Of a stretch of 64,000 bases of DNA, positions 54,397 through 62,753 are shown one piece after another. Below the pieces are notes generated by a model that was not told where the DNA came from, ran no database searches, and saw only the letters and a list, made by a program, of their open reading frames with translations. The stretch is from a virus: positions 1-64,000 of IMG/VR virus record IMGVR_UViG_3300027985_000891. One strand, written 5' to 3'. Numbering within the stretch: the stretch's first letter is position 1; every line of letters begins with the position of its first letter. Made by a program: the position numbers and the translations under genes.

Positions 54397-57300
54397 TTAG
54401 TTACTTGTAGATGTTAGTGCAAAATAACTTCCAACATCGATGTTCGTTGTCCCACCACCTGCGTCAAACTGTGCATATTGCACATTTAATTGACCATCAG
54501 AACTGGCAGTTACTGTTCCAGATATATGTATAGGTCCTATATCTCCTCCTGAACCATCATTAGTATAAATATCTGAGTTTAAACTTGTCACGTAAGTAGT
54601 ACTTCCTTGGGCCATTACACCTAATGATGATACTGTAGCATTGCCTCCTATTGCAATTTTGATTCCTCCAGCAGGAAGAGAAGTAGATACAATCCAAATA
54701 TCAACTATATAACTTGCACCATTTCTTACATTAATAGTCATAGATCCTGATGCATTATATGTTGTCGACGCAGTAGTTAATTGAGTAACTACTCGACGTT
54801 TTAATCCAGTTAGCTGTTCTGCAGCAGTAAACTCTCCAATGGCAAACATATTAGTATTTCCAGCATTAGCATCTGCTGCCCATATAGAAGCATGATCTAC
54901 TGAGAAAGCCGGATTAGTCGTAACATTGAATGTTTGAACTCCAGTTATAAATGCATTACCATTTACTTGAAAGTCATAAGTTCCGTTATCTACATTAGCA
55001 CCTGTTATGAGTTCATTAGCTACTCTAAAATATTTACCTGCTGATCCACTTAAGGTTAAGTTTCCTGTACTAACAGCATTTATAAGATTCCAGTTAGAAG
55101 GATTACTAGTATTAAGTGAAAAAGTAGCATCATCAGATGCTCCATTTATTTGTGCTTGAGCACCTGCTGTTCCATCTACATATAGTGAACTAAATGCTCC
55201 ATTATTAACACTAACATCACCTCCTAAAAACGAGTCACCATTCACTTGAAAGGGATAAGTTCCATTATCTGTATTTCCACCTACTATAGCTTCCCCTGCA
55301 TTATTCAGTCGTAGTACTTCCCCGAGCGTTCCAGTTGCCCCAGTGTTTGTTCTAAAGATCATTGAAGTGTTTGCCGCAGCAGAAAAATCACTAACAGCTT
55401 CTAATTCTATTCGACCGATAATTCCTGAAGCGAAGGAGGCATCATTTGTTCTCCAATCTATCGTTCCTAGTTTATCATTTGCTACTACAGAAGCGTCTTC
55501 TGATTCTAAGGTAAATAAAGGATTGCTATTGGGAGAGTCATTATTTAATATACTCAAGTCCCCTCTTATATCGACAATGTTTGCATCTAGTAGGTAACTA
55601 TCATCCCCACTAACAGAGTAACCCCAGCCATCAAAATCAGGCGTACTATCATCTATAGCGTGCCAATCATTAATGAAAGCACCTACTACAGAAGCATCAT
55701 CATCTATCTCTTCATCTAGTCCTCCAAATGCATAGTTTTCGATTATTATTTTACCACCAGATTGAGTACCAGAAGTTCTAATACCATCATAAGAAACACC
55801 TTGATTATTCAGTATAGTTAAATTACTAAATATGTAAGTACCTTCAGCATTTCGTATGTCTATTGCTGGTATAGCTGTAGAGTTTCCACCATCTATAATC
55901 AGCAAATCATCAAAGTTAATTGTGGAGGTTGTATCACTCTCCGTAATCCAAATAGCTGCTGAGGAGTTAGAATTTAATCCTTCTAGTGTCCAGTTCTTCG
56001 CATTAAATGCATGAGTTTTTCCACCAAAAGTATATTGAATTACTACTCTATTGTTATTAGCAAGATCGTCTTTTAGTGTTAGATTGGTGATATTATAGGT
56101 CCCAACTGTAGCAGTATCGCCATCTATTGTAAAACGTAAAGCATCTGTCTCGGCAGCATCTAGTGAACAATCTTCTATATATATATTATCTAAGTTGACA
56201 TTAGCTGTACTGAAATAAAATGCTTCGTGGTTACATCTTCTAACTAAAGCATTATTCATGTTTATCTGCTTGGCTTCTAAATTATTCCAGAAACCATAAT
56301 CCTGCATACTATCTATGCTAAAGTTATTCATATTCAACTCTACATAACCTGCGGTTTTCATACCCGCATAGTAATTAGAAACATGAAAATTAGATATGTT
56401 AGCTATATATTTGTACTTATAATAATTGGCTGTTCCTTGTGAAGTGGGTTCAGCCGATAAGTCAATACCATCTCCAACACCTGCGCCTAAAAAGTCTCTA
56501 ACCCAAAAACCGTCTATTGTAAGTTCTCTAAGTGGGTCTGTGTAGTCTGCACCTGCTAAATTTCCTATGGGTGCAAAATGAGCATAACCACCAAAACCAT
56601 GTTGAGAAGCATTGGTTACATGCACATTGTGAATATAAAGATCTTCAAAATTATAAGCTAATATGGCAGACTGTACACTATCTAACTGTATATCCTCCAC
56701 AACGGTGTGTACAGAATTAACATCGTTTCTATCAGATATTAATATACCTGTAGGAAAGGGTTTAGTTGGATAGTCAATTAGTGTACCAGATATTTTTCCA
56801 TTTCTAATGACAAAATCTTTCATCTGTTCCTCACCAGTAATAGGAACAATTAGCACTATGGCATTGGGGTCACTTACCCCGTCATTATCTTCTATTAATA
56901 TTCTAGCCCCATTCAAATCAAAAGTCATTCCTGAATGACTAGAGTTAAACTCTATGATTCCAAGATCACTAAAATGTTCTGAGTAAGCATTGGTCCACTG
57001 AAATACATAGTCACCTGAAGTACCAAACTTGATTGTTTTTACTCCCATGGCAACCGCCATTTTTTGCATTCGAACAAATGCAGCTTTATTATCAAGTGCT
57101 GAAGTTTTTACACCAAACCATTCACCAATATATTCTCCATTCTGAGGTTGCAAGACAGCATAGTTAGTTCCAAGGTCTATAACAGCTATTGCATCTGCTG
57201 AATATCCTGCAGGCTCTGCTGCTTGAACTTGATAAATAGCTCCTCCTCCATCACCTTCAGCTAAGAAGCCTCTAGTTTGTATAATGGTACCTATTGGAAA

Positions 57301-57702
57301 GGTTCCAGTTATTAATGCTACTTCATCAAAAGTAACTAAGGGGCTCCGTACTTTATTCCCCAGGGAGATGGAGACGCTATCATTAACTGTTCCTAACGAT
57401 TGAATCAGTCCACTACTATCCAAGGTATCTTTCCGCAATGTATCAGCTGAATTGGTGAGATTGATATACAATCTAACAGTTTTACCTTCTGAAGTAAGTA
57501 CGGAAGTATCTCTCACATAGGTTTGTCTACCTAGAGAATCCGTCATTACTAATATTCCTTGTACAGGAGTACCACCAAAACGAGGAGGATTTCCATTATC
57601 AGTTGCCTGCTGGATATTCCTCTGAATATTGATGCGGTTATCAGGTTGTGCTGCCAACACACCTACTATTAAAAACAATAAGCAAATGAGATAGTATTTC
57701 AT
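54397..57702 (-). CDS. Large tail-spike-type protein with N-terminal signal-like segment
   Basis: 1,101 residues, ATG at 57702. It begins with a short charge and a hydrophobic run (MKYYLICLLFLIVGVLAAQ), resembling a Sec signal peptide with cleavage after AxA; unexpected for a virion protein. From about residue 105, RSPLVTFDEV...GDGGGAIYQV and EWFGVKTSALDNKAAF match the head of pectate-lyase-type phage tail spikes. About 200-620 is beta-helix-like. Residues about 640-950 contain repeated segments (NDSPNSNPLFTLESED, TDNGTYPFQVNGDSF and its second copy) common in phage fibres. The C-terminal 120 residues (TASSDGQLNVQYAQF) match a recurrent tail-protein end domain. Likely host-glycan binding or degrading. 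Confidence 0.72.
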   Translation of the reverse strand: MKYYLICLLFLIVGVLAAQPDNRINIQRNIQQATDNGNPPRFGGTPVQGILVMTDSLGRQTYVRDTSVLTSEGKTVRLYINLTNSADTLRKDTLDSSGLIQSLGTVNDSVSISLGNKVRSPLVTFDEVALITGTFPIGTIIQTRGFLAEGDGGGAIYQVQAAEPAGYSADAIAVIDLGTNYAVLQPQNGEYIGEWFGVKTSALDNKAAFVRMQKMAVAMGVKTIKFGTSGDYVFQWTNAYSEHFSDLGIIEFNSSHSGMTFDLNGARILIEDNDGVSDPNAIVLIVPITGEEQMKDFVIRNGKISGTLIDYPTKPFPTGILISDRNDVNSVHTVVEDIQLDSVQSAILAYNFEDLYIHNVHVTNASQHGFGGYAHFAPIGNLAGADYTDPLRELTIDGFWVRDFLGAGVGDGIDLSAEPTSQGTANYYKYKYIANISNFHVSNYYAGMKTAGYVELNMNNFSIDSMQDYGFWNNLEAKQINMNNALVRRCNHEAFYFSTANVNLDNIYIEDCSLDAAETDALRFTIDGDTATVGTYNITNLTLKDDLANNNRVVIQYTFGGKTHAFNAKNWTLEGLNSNSSAAIWITESDTTSTINFDDLLIIDGGNSTAIPAIDIRNAEGTYIFSNLTILNNQGVSYDGIRTSGTQSGGKIIIENYAFGGLDEEIDDDASVVGAFINDWHAIDDSTPDFDGWGYSVSGDDSYLLDANIVDIRGDLSILNNDSPNSNPLFTLESEDASVVANDKLGTIDWRTNDASFASGIIGRIELEAVSDFSAAANTSMIFRTNTGATGTLGEVLRLNNAGEAIVGGNTDNGTYPFQVNGDSFLGGDVSVNNGAFSSLYVDGTAGAQAQINGASDDATFSLNTSNPSNWNLINAVSTGNLTLSGSAGKYFRVANELITGANVDNGTYDFQVNGNAFITGVQTFNVTTNPAFSVDHASIWAADANAGNTNMFAIGEFTAAEQLTGLKRRVVTQLTTASTTYNASGSMTINVRNGASYIVDIWIVSTSLPAGGIKIAIGGNATVSSLGVMAQGSTTYVTSLNSDIYTNDGSGGDIGPIHISGTVTASSDGQLNVQYAQFDAGGGTTNIDVGSYFALTSTSN

Positions 57703-57708
57703 GTTTTT

Positions 57709-58335
57709 CTAACTAAAGGTTAAATAATGTACCCGGACTATACCTGTAATTGCTTCACTTAGTTTAATCTTGGTTCCTTCAATCACATAAGACATATATC
57801 CAGCAAGTGCATCGTCTTGATAATCTACTTCAAAACCGTTAACGGATACAAACAAAATTTGTCCTGGAGTAAGTGCTACACCAGGATCTACTTCTGTTAT
57901 GTTTAATCCTTCATCGACAAACTTATTAGAGTTGACTACAAGACCTTCCAGGCAGGGAAGAAGACTACAACAAGATAGACCTCTGACATCTACACAATAG
58001 TTCGGTGTCTGAAAGCAATCATTACAACTGTTCTCTACTTCTATATCAAACTTGATCAGAAAAGAACTATGGCAATCTTCTAATATCCGGAAAGTAAAAA
58101 GTCCTTCCACTGTAGTAAGAGGAAGGATTGACTCTAATGTCCAGGTATTATCCAGTATACTAAATACTCCTTTTGGTACATCGTATGAGTCCAATGCGAT
58201 CCCAGGGGGAAGGGTGATCGTCATTGTAATTTCGTCAGTTATCCTGTTTTTACAGGAGTTGTTGACAGTATTTAGTAGAATTTGAAAGGTATCACCTATT
58301 TGGTAAAACCCTATATTTTTTACTTCATTGATCAT
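57709..58335 (-). CDS. DUF11-type adaptor protein with short C-terminal domain
   Basis: 208 residues, ATG at 58335 overlapping the upstream gene by 4 bases. Residues 1-128 are the shared adaptor (IGFYQIGDTF, PPGIALDSYDVPKGVF, RGLSCC). The remaining 80 residues are a compact beta-like domain (GQILFVSVNGFEVDYQDD ... GIVRVHYLTF), unlike the beta-helix of its paralogues. Probably an adaptor or short fibre mounted at the same site on the virion as the other four. Confidence 0.65.
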   Translation of the reverse strand: MINEVKNIGFYQIGDTFQILLNTVNNSCKNRITDEITMTITLPPGIALDSYDVPKGVFSILDNTWTLESILPLTTVEGLFTFRILEDCHSSFLIKFDIEVENSCNDCFQTPNYCVDVRGLSCCSLLPCLEGLVVNSNKFVDEGLNITEVDPGVALTPGQILFVSVNGFEVDYQDDALAGYMSYVIEGTKIKLSEAITGIVRVHYLTFS

Positions 58336-58826
58336 CCGGCTCCCAGATCTGTGTCTCCCTGACAGCAGTCTGAGTCATCAAATCCTGCGGCCAGGTCTAC
58401 GGGTTTACAAACTCCTCCTGGTTGCAGTAAAAGATATGCCGTATTGTCACATGTATCCTCATCGATACAAGAGCTACTAATTACCCCTTTAACTTCAAAG
58501 TGATTTTCAGTAACGTCGACCAATGTGATATCATCTACTGTAAACTCAAAAGGCGATTCTAATATTTGATTAGCATTCATGTCACCAACATACCAGATCT
58601 TGGTTGTCGGGTTATATACACCTTTTATTACACTCACTGACGAACTACCAGCAATGGCAGGTCCGGTCAGAGATATACCATTAGGTATTGTAAATTGTAC
58701 TTGAACGTTGTAACACTTATAGTTACTCTCATTCTTTACTTCAACCACCCAAGTGCGAACATCACCATCCGCATATATTGCTTTTACAGTTGTATTAGCC
58801 GCCATTGATTGAAACGTTTGAAACAC
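58332..58826 (-). CDS. Minimal DUF11-type adaptor protein
   Basis: 164 residues from the GTG at 58826; GGAGGAG lies 6 bases upstream, so this start is preferred over the ATG at 58805. It overlaps the upstream gene by 32 bases. Nearly the whole protein is one Ig-like domain (TIPNGISL, KGVYNPTTKIWYVGDM, FEFTV) with a Cys-rich end, without any added receptor domain. It could be the basal copy that joins the others to the virion. Confidence 0.65.
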   Translation of the reverse strand: MFQTFQSMAANTTVKAIYADGDVRTWVVEVKNESNYKCYNVQVQFTIPNGISLTGPAIAGSSSVSVIKGVYNPTTKIWYVGDMNANQILESPFEFTVDDITLVDVTENHFEVKGVISSSCIDEDTCDNTAYLLLQPGGVCKPVDLAAGFDDSDCCQGDTDLGAG

Positions 58827-59349
58827 TTTCTACTCCTCCGATTGCCATATCGACATTGGCCTCAATACAGTCTCCTGTACAAGGATCACAATCATCACAG
58901 TCTGGACATTCCGGACAAGTACATAAATCTTTTACTCCTATTAGAACGATCATATATGCATCAAGCATGCCACAGCACGCCTTCAATACAACAGTTCCTA
59001 TTTTTCCTGCTTGGTCTGGTCCTCCTGTAATCCAGGTAAGAACTCCAGCAGTTGTTATAGAGGCAGATGCAATAGCACTACCTTCTATTTTTGCTAATTT
59101 CCATACTACAGTATCTTCTCCGCAAGCTGTAAAATCATGCTTGAATAGCTCCGTATCTGCTACATTAATAGTACCTGCATTTCCACAAGGTCCTACGCCA
59201 TTCATAGGATTGATGACAATGTCACACAACTTTAAGCAGTTCCCTGGTGATGGACACTTGGCAGGAGTGCTTGGAGGTACCATTATACCTATGCAGGTAC
59301 ACGGTTGATCGGGAGGACAAGGAAGACAGTCATTACAATTAGTAGCCAT
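58795..59349 (-). CDS. Cys-rich small structural-type protein
   Basis: 184 residues. ATG at 59349 overlaps the amidase stop (TGATG). The N-terminus (NCNDCLPCPPDQPCTC) and the segment near 150-170 (CTCPECPDCDDCDPC) are dense in cysteine. Between them is a beta-rich domain (about 45-145). No known family recognised. Its place between the lysis genes and the adaptor family suggests a virion component stabilised by metal or disulfides. Confidence 0.55.
   Translation of the reverse strand: MATNCNDCLPCPPDQPCTCIGIMVPPSTPAKCPSPGNCLKLCDIVINPMNGVGPCGNAGTINVADTELFKHDFTACGEDTVVWKLAKIEGSAIASASITTAGVLTWITGGPDQAGKIGTVVLKACCGMLDAYMIVLIGVKDLCTCPECPDCDDCDPCTGDCIEANVDMAIGGVESVSNVSINGG
58833..58839 (-). promoter_or_regulatory. 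Strong ribosome binding site for the GTG start at 58826
   Basis: GGAGGAG on the minus strand with 6 bases to the GTG. It lies inside the coding end of the upstream 184-aa gene and decides the start of the 164-aa gene. Confidence 0.75.
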
Positions 59350-59798
59350 CAGTTAAGATATTTAATAAACTCTTTTATATCCTTTCCAGGACAATCGGTT
59401 GCTTTGAACTCGTAATGCCCTTTCACCGGCTTATAACCTACTATTACTCTTAGAAGACTCACCAGATATACCAGTGCATCCTTCTGCTTCTGATTTAATG
59501 TTTCTTTGTCATAGTTACCTTTTACACAGATACCTATGACTTTTGGATTTTGAGGTCCTACATTATAACTTACCGTATCAATGTAGTTGGTTTGAAAGAT
59601 CTCTCCTTCCTTGTTTATCACATAATGATATCCAATACCTGGCCATCCTTTACTTACATGATACTTGGCATATTGTTCAATAGTGCCTCCACCGCCTGAG
59701 TGATGAAGGGCGATATATTCTATCCTGCTGAGCATACGTTTATTGTATACCCGGGTAGGATGTTTTTCCAAATTTTCGGTAATGTTCTTAATCGTCAT
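59349..59798 (-). CDS. N-acetylmuramoyl-L-alanine amidase (endolysin)
   Basis: 149 residues. Amidase_2/PGRP fold: His32 in LHHSGG, GYHYVI at 56-61, His128 in GHYEF and Cys136 in TDCPGKD are the expected zinc ligands and active-site surroundings. This enzyme cuts the bond between MurNAc and the L-alanine of the stem peptide. It is single-domain with no signal peptide, so it depends on a holin; the holin-like gene immediately upstream (11-base overlap) fits. Complete family length. Confidence 0.92.
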   Translation of the reverse strand: MTIKNITENLEKHPTRVYNKRMLSRIEYIALHHSGGGGTIEQYAKYHVSKGWPGIGYHYVINKEGEIFQTNYIDTVSYNVGPQNPKVIGICVKGNYDKETLNQKQKDALVYLVSLLRVIVGYKPVKGHYEFKATDCPGKDIKEFIKYLN

Positions 59799-60087
59799 GA
59801 TCTATATCCATTACACTAAGCCCGTCACCTTCGTCTGATTGCTCATGCATATGACGTTTAGTTCGAGGATTAGTAAGAACGGCTACCAAAAAAAGAATCA
59901 CCTCTTTGCTTATGCTATCAACCAGCCATGGAAATTTCTCTGCCACTTCCGGTGAAGCTTCTGGTACTGCTGCTATACCAAACACAACAATCAGTATACC
60001 CAGATAAGCAATAGGTGAACTTATCTTTAGCTTGTCCAACAATGTGGCAAGCTTTCCCTTAAATAGATTTAATAGTCCAGTCAACAT
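59788..60087 (-). CDS. Holin-like membrane protein
   Basis: 99 residues from the ATG at 60087, which lies 19 bases after the upstream stop. A start at 60159 would overlap the previous gene by more than 50 bases and is less likely. There are two hydrophobic spans (about 25-43 and 65-80) with a basic and then acidic C-terminus (TNPRTKRHMHEQSDEGDG), the usual plan of small phage holins. Directly upstream of the amidase, forming a lysis pair. Confidence 0.72.
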   Translation of the reverse strand: MLTGLLNLFKGKLATLLDKLKISSPIAYLGILIVVFGIAAVPEASPEVAEKFPWLVDSISKEVILFLVAVLTNPRTKRHMHEQSDEGDGLSVMDIDHDD

Positions 60088-60106
60088 GATATACTTCAGT
60101 TTTCTT

Positions 60107-60598
60107 TTAGCAGTCACAATCACATTTGATTCTGTCCATTTTGTCCTGAGCAAGCTCAAGCAACTCCATGGCCTCCTGCAAATTATTTAGTTCTACAGCC
60201 GCTTTTGAAAGGTTCACAAATCGTTCAACTTCCTTTATCGCTTCGTATCTTCTTTCTGGTTCAGTGGCATAAGCTCGTCGAATGCAACATTCGATAGAGT
60301 AAAAAATTCCTATGGATTTCTTATATCGAACACCACATGATTCTGTTTGGAAGCACCATACGCCATCTTTTATAAGGCCTACTTCCTCTTCCGTAATTCT
60401 ATTTATATCAAAGACCTTTAACTCGAGTGTCACTCCTGTGCCGCCACCAGGAGGAATTACAGTTACGTAGTAACTTTCTGGAACAGTGTACCGATCTTCA
60501 GTCATCCAGTCTGAAAAATCTTGGTACACCATATTTTTCTTATCCAGGGCCTTGACTACGACATTGTAATTCCCCCTGATACAAGCACATCGTATCAT
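60107..60598 (-). CDS. Small conserved-looking protein with Cys-rich C-terminus
   Basis: 163 residues, ATG at 60598. The N-terminal half is beta-like with a Gly-rich turn (VIPPGGGTGVTLEL). The second half is an alpha-helical region (about 105-155), and the end is DRIKCDCDC. No family recognised. It lies between the Ser-rich 116-aa gene and the holin and may be structural. Confidence 0.5.
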   Translation of the reverse strand: MIRCACIRGNYNVVVKALDKKNMVYQDFSDWMTEDRYTVPESYYVTVIPPGGGTGVTLELKVFDINRITEEEVGLIKDGVWCFQTESCGVRYKKSIGIFYSIECCIRRAYATEPERRYEAIKEVERFVNLSKAAVELNNLQEAMELLELAQDKMDRIKCDCDC

Positions 60599-60618
60599 AC
60601 ATTAACTAATCTTAGTTA

Positions 60619-60969
60619 TTATGCACTAGAACTAGGTGGTGGTCCACTAGAAGATGGTGCTGCTCCACTCGAAGAAGCTGCTCCAGAACTAGATGGAATA
60701 TTACTAGAACTAGCTGGTATATTCGAACTTGATGGTGCATTACTGGAACTGTTTGGAACAACACCTAACAATGCAGCGATCGCATCAAGCGATATTGTAA
60801 CGAGAGCCCCATTATTTCCGGGGCTCGCATACGTTATCGTTCCATTGCAGCAATCAAACTGGCAGCAGTCATCACCTGCAGGAGCATTGATGGATGTAAC
60901 GCCTACACGTTTTCCATTGACAATCTTCCAGGCCGCACCCTGTTCGAGATATATTTTAGTATTACTCAT
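60619..60969 (-). CDS. Small protein with mucin-like Ser-rich tail
   Basis: 116 residues, ATG at 60969. The first 70 residues are a compact domain with CCQFDCCNG in the middle. The last 45 are SSS/Pro/Ala repeats (SSSNAPSSSNIPASSS, ending PPSSSA). The same kind of tail is found on the 570-aa protein and inside the 1,938-aa protein. Directly downstream of the candidate capsid gene, so it could be a capsid decoration protein with an exposed Ser-rich arm. Confidence 0.6.
   Translation of the reverse strand: MSNTKIYLEQGAAWKIVNGKRVGVTSINAPAGDDCCQFDCCNGTITYASPGNNGALVTISLDAIAALLGVVPNSSSNAPSSSNIPASSSNIPSSSGAASSSGAAPSSSGPPPSSSA
60620..60760 (-). repeat. Ser/Ala/Pro-rich C-terminal repeat
   Basis: Imperfect units of 12-18 bases coding SSS separated by Ala, Pro, Gly, Asn or Ile. 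The same actagaactagnnggt-type words occur as in the blocks at 41951-42125 and 47715-47890. Confidence 0.8.
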
Positions 60970-61000
60970 CTCTTAAAAGTTTATGAGCCTGTCAGCCCAA

Positions 61001-62716
61001 TTAAAGAATACGACCACCTCCTGCATTTGGATACTCAGCTTGACTAACTGTACCATCACCTGCCAACGTTTGTTCTACCTGATCCTGATCAGATGCACAA
61101 GTAATTGACCGTTTAATCGGACAACCAGTTGACAACAGATATGGATTCAGAATAGCTTCAAACTCCGTGCGAGTAACACTGTCTCCTGAAGGAATCAGAA
61201 TTACTGTTCTTCCTCGACTGGCATGCATGTTACCATGAATACCAATGTCATGTTTAGGAAGCGAATGCTCCAGAATGTAGCTACAGTAAGTTTCCTTACA
61301 TACAGACTTGGTACTGTAAGCTCGAGATCCTCCATTGTAAGAACCTACTCCTGATCGCAGTGGTAAACCGAATGCTCCATGAGGATCGTATCCCCAAGCA
61401 TTATGATTTCTTCCACTACCACCATTATCCGTAGTATATTCTCTCCACTTCCACTCATAACCCAGGTTCTCTGGCAATTGAGCAGCTTGTGTTTTCTTCA
61501 CATAGGTAGATCCGCAAGCGAATCCAGAGCTTGGAAGTACACTAATACTTCTACCCAAATATCCTCGAACAGTGTCAGGTGGGAAGTCACAATTACAGTC
61601 AATCTCTACTGGCTTGGCAATAAAGCGTAGACCTGCAACAGGAACATAAGCTCCATCTTCTGGTGCACTACAAGAAGGACAGTTATTAGGAAGTGTGATC
61701 GATGCAAATGGATCAGATTCTAAACAAGGAGTAATTTCTCCATCTTCATCATCGATCAACTGGAAGTCAGTCACACAGGTATTCACCTGTAAGTGATAAG
61801 AACAACATGGTCGACCGGTACCAGACAAAGCAGAAGTAAATACTGCTGTTCCAAACTTTCCAAGAGCAGCATTGATCTGATTTACAATGCTAGGAAGTTG
61901 CGCCTGAAGCGACAATGTACCATCAGCAGGATTCAGTGAGTTATCAAATGTAATTGCTACAGCACCATCCACAGGATGAGTAAAGGTCAATCCTTTGATA
62001 CCTTCAATATTCAAACAGGTATTACAAGAACCTGCCACTGGATCCAAACAGTAGTCAATAGAAGCTCGAGCATGTCCTCCCCACAAACGAACTGCGTAGA
62101 AAGGCAGATTGGGCTTTTTCTTGGCCAACTTGCTAAACACTGATTGATTCCGAGGATTAGTCAGATAACCGGTGTTGTTAATTTGATCCAGTAATGCACA
62201 TGTCAGCTTGTCGGCATCAATGGCATTATCACAAGCATCACACTCGCAACAGTCAGTAGTTACACTGAAGTTGTAAGCGGAAGGTCGATTATAAGGATAT
62301 TGATTTTGGGTAGTGTCATCCTCAACTGTCACTGTAACCCCAAAGGATTCATTGCAATGAACACACTTGTAGAACAAGTCTACGATGGGTTCTACTCCAC
62401 AACGAGGCGGTTCTGCCGTAGCAGCTTGAATATTGCAACCCCAAATAGAGTCCCCGTATGGTTTACGTAGAACATCTGCCAAACCATCACCATTAGTATC
62501 TTCACCGATGGCAATTACGATTCGATCAGCGTCAGTCAGAGCATCACCAGGACCCATTGATACGTTGGTAGTATGATCATAAATGACCATTTGGCCATCG
62601 AAGATCGTATTGAGGGTATACTGCCCATCCGAACCACAAACAAACACAGGCTTGTTTGCAGCGAACAAAGAGTAGTTTCCTCTTGCTACCAATACATTTT
62701 CACGTACCTTTCGCAT
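61001..62716 (-). CDS. Candidate major capsid protein, Cys-rich
   Basis: 571 residues, ATG at 62716, preceded by a 37-base gap. The N-terminus (MRKVRENVLVARGNYSLFA) leads into a beta-rich region with FDGQMVIYD, RIVIAIGEDTNGDGLADVLRK and AEPPRCGV. I associate this pattern with crAss-like capsid proteins, but only from memory. There are about 26 cysteines (4-5 percent), many in pairs. Length fits the 490-600 residues of crAss-like capsid proteins, and position before decoration and lysis genes is consistent. It could instead be another abundant virion protein; the fold cannot be confirmed from sequence alone. Confidence 0.52.
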   Translation of the reverse strand: MRKVRENVLVARGNYSLFAANKPVFVCGSDGQYTLNTIFDGQMVIYDHTTNVSMGPGDALTDADRIVIAIGEDTNGDGLADVLRKPYGDSIWGCNIQAATAEPPRCGVEPIVDLFYKCVHCNESFGVTVTVEDDTTQNQYPYNRPSAYNFSVTTDCCECDACDNAIDADKLTCALLDQINNTGYLTNPRNQSVFSKLAKKKPNLPFYAVRLWGGHARASIDYCLDPVAGSCNTCLNIEGIKGLTFTHPVDGAVAITFDNSLNPADGTLSLQAQLPSIVNQINAALGKFGTAVFTSALSGTGRPCCSYHLQVNTCVTDFQLIDDEDGEITPCLESDPFASITLPNNCPSCSAPEDGAYVPVAGLRFIAKPVEIDCNCDFPPDTVRGYLGRSISVLPSSGFACGSTYVKKTQAAQLPENLGYEWKWREYTTDNGGSGRNHNAWGYDPHGAFGLPLRSGVGSYNGGSRAYSTKSVCKETYCSYILEHSLPKHDIGIHGNMHASRGRTVILIPSGDSVTRTEFEAILNPYLLSTGCPIKRSITCASDQDQVEQTLAGDGTVSQAEYPNAGGGRIL

Positions 62717-62753
62717 GATTATATGTTTAAAAATGTTATTAAATCAACCTGCT

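Noticed and set aside
60088-60159. Upstream start for the holin-like gene
   Set aside because: It would overlap the preceding gene by 53 bases and add a non-membrane lead; the ATG at 60087 fits the gene spacing better.
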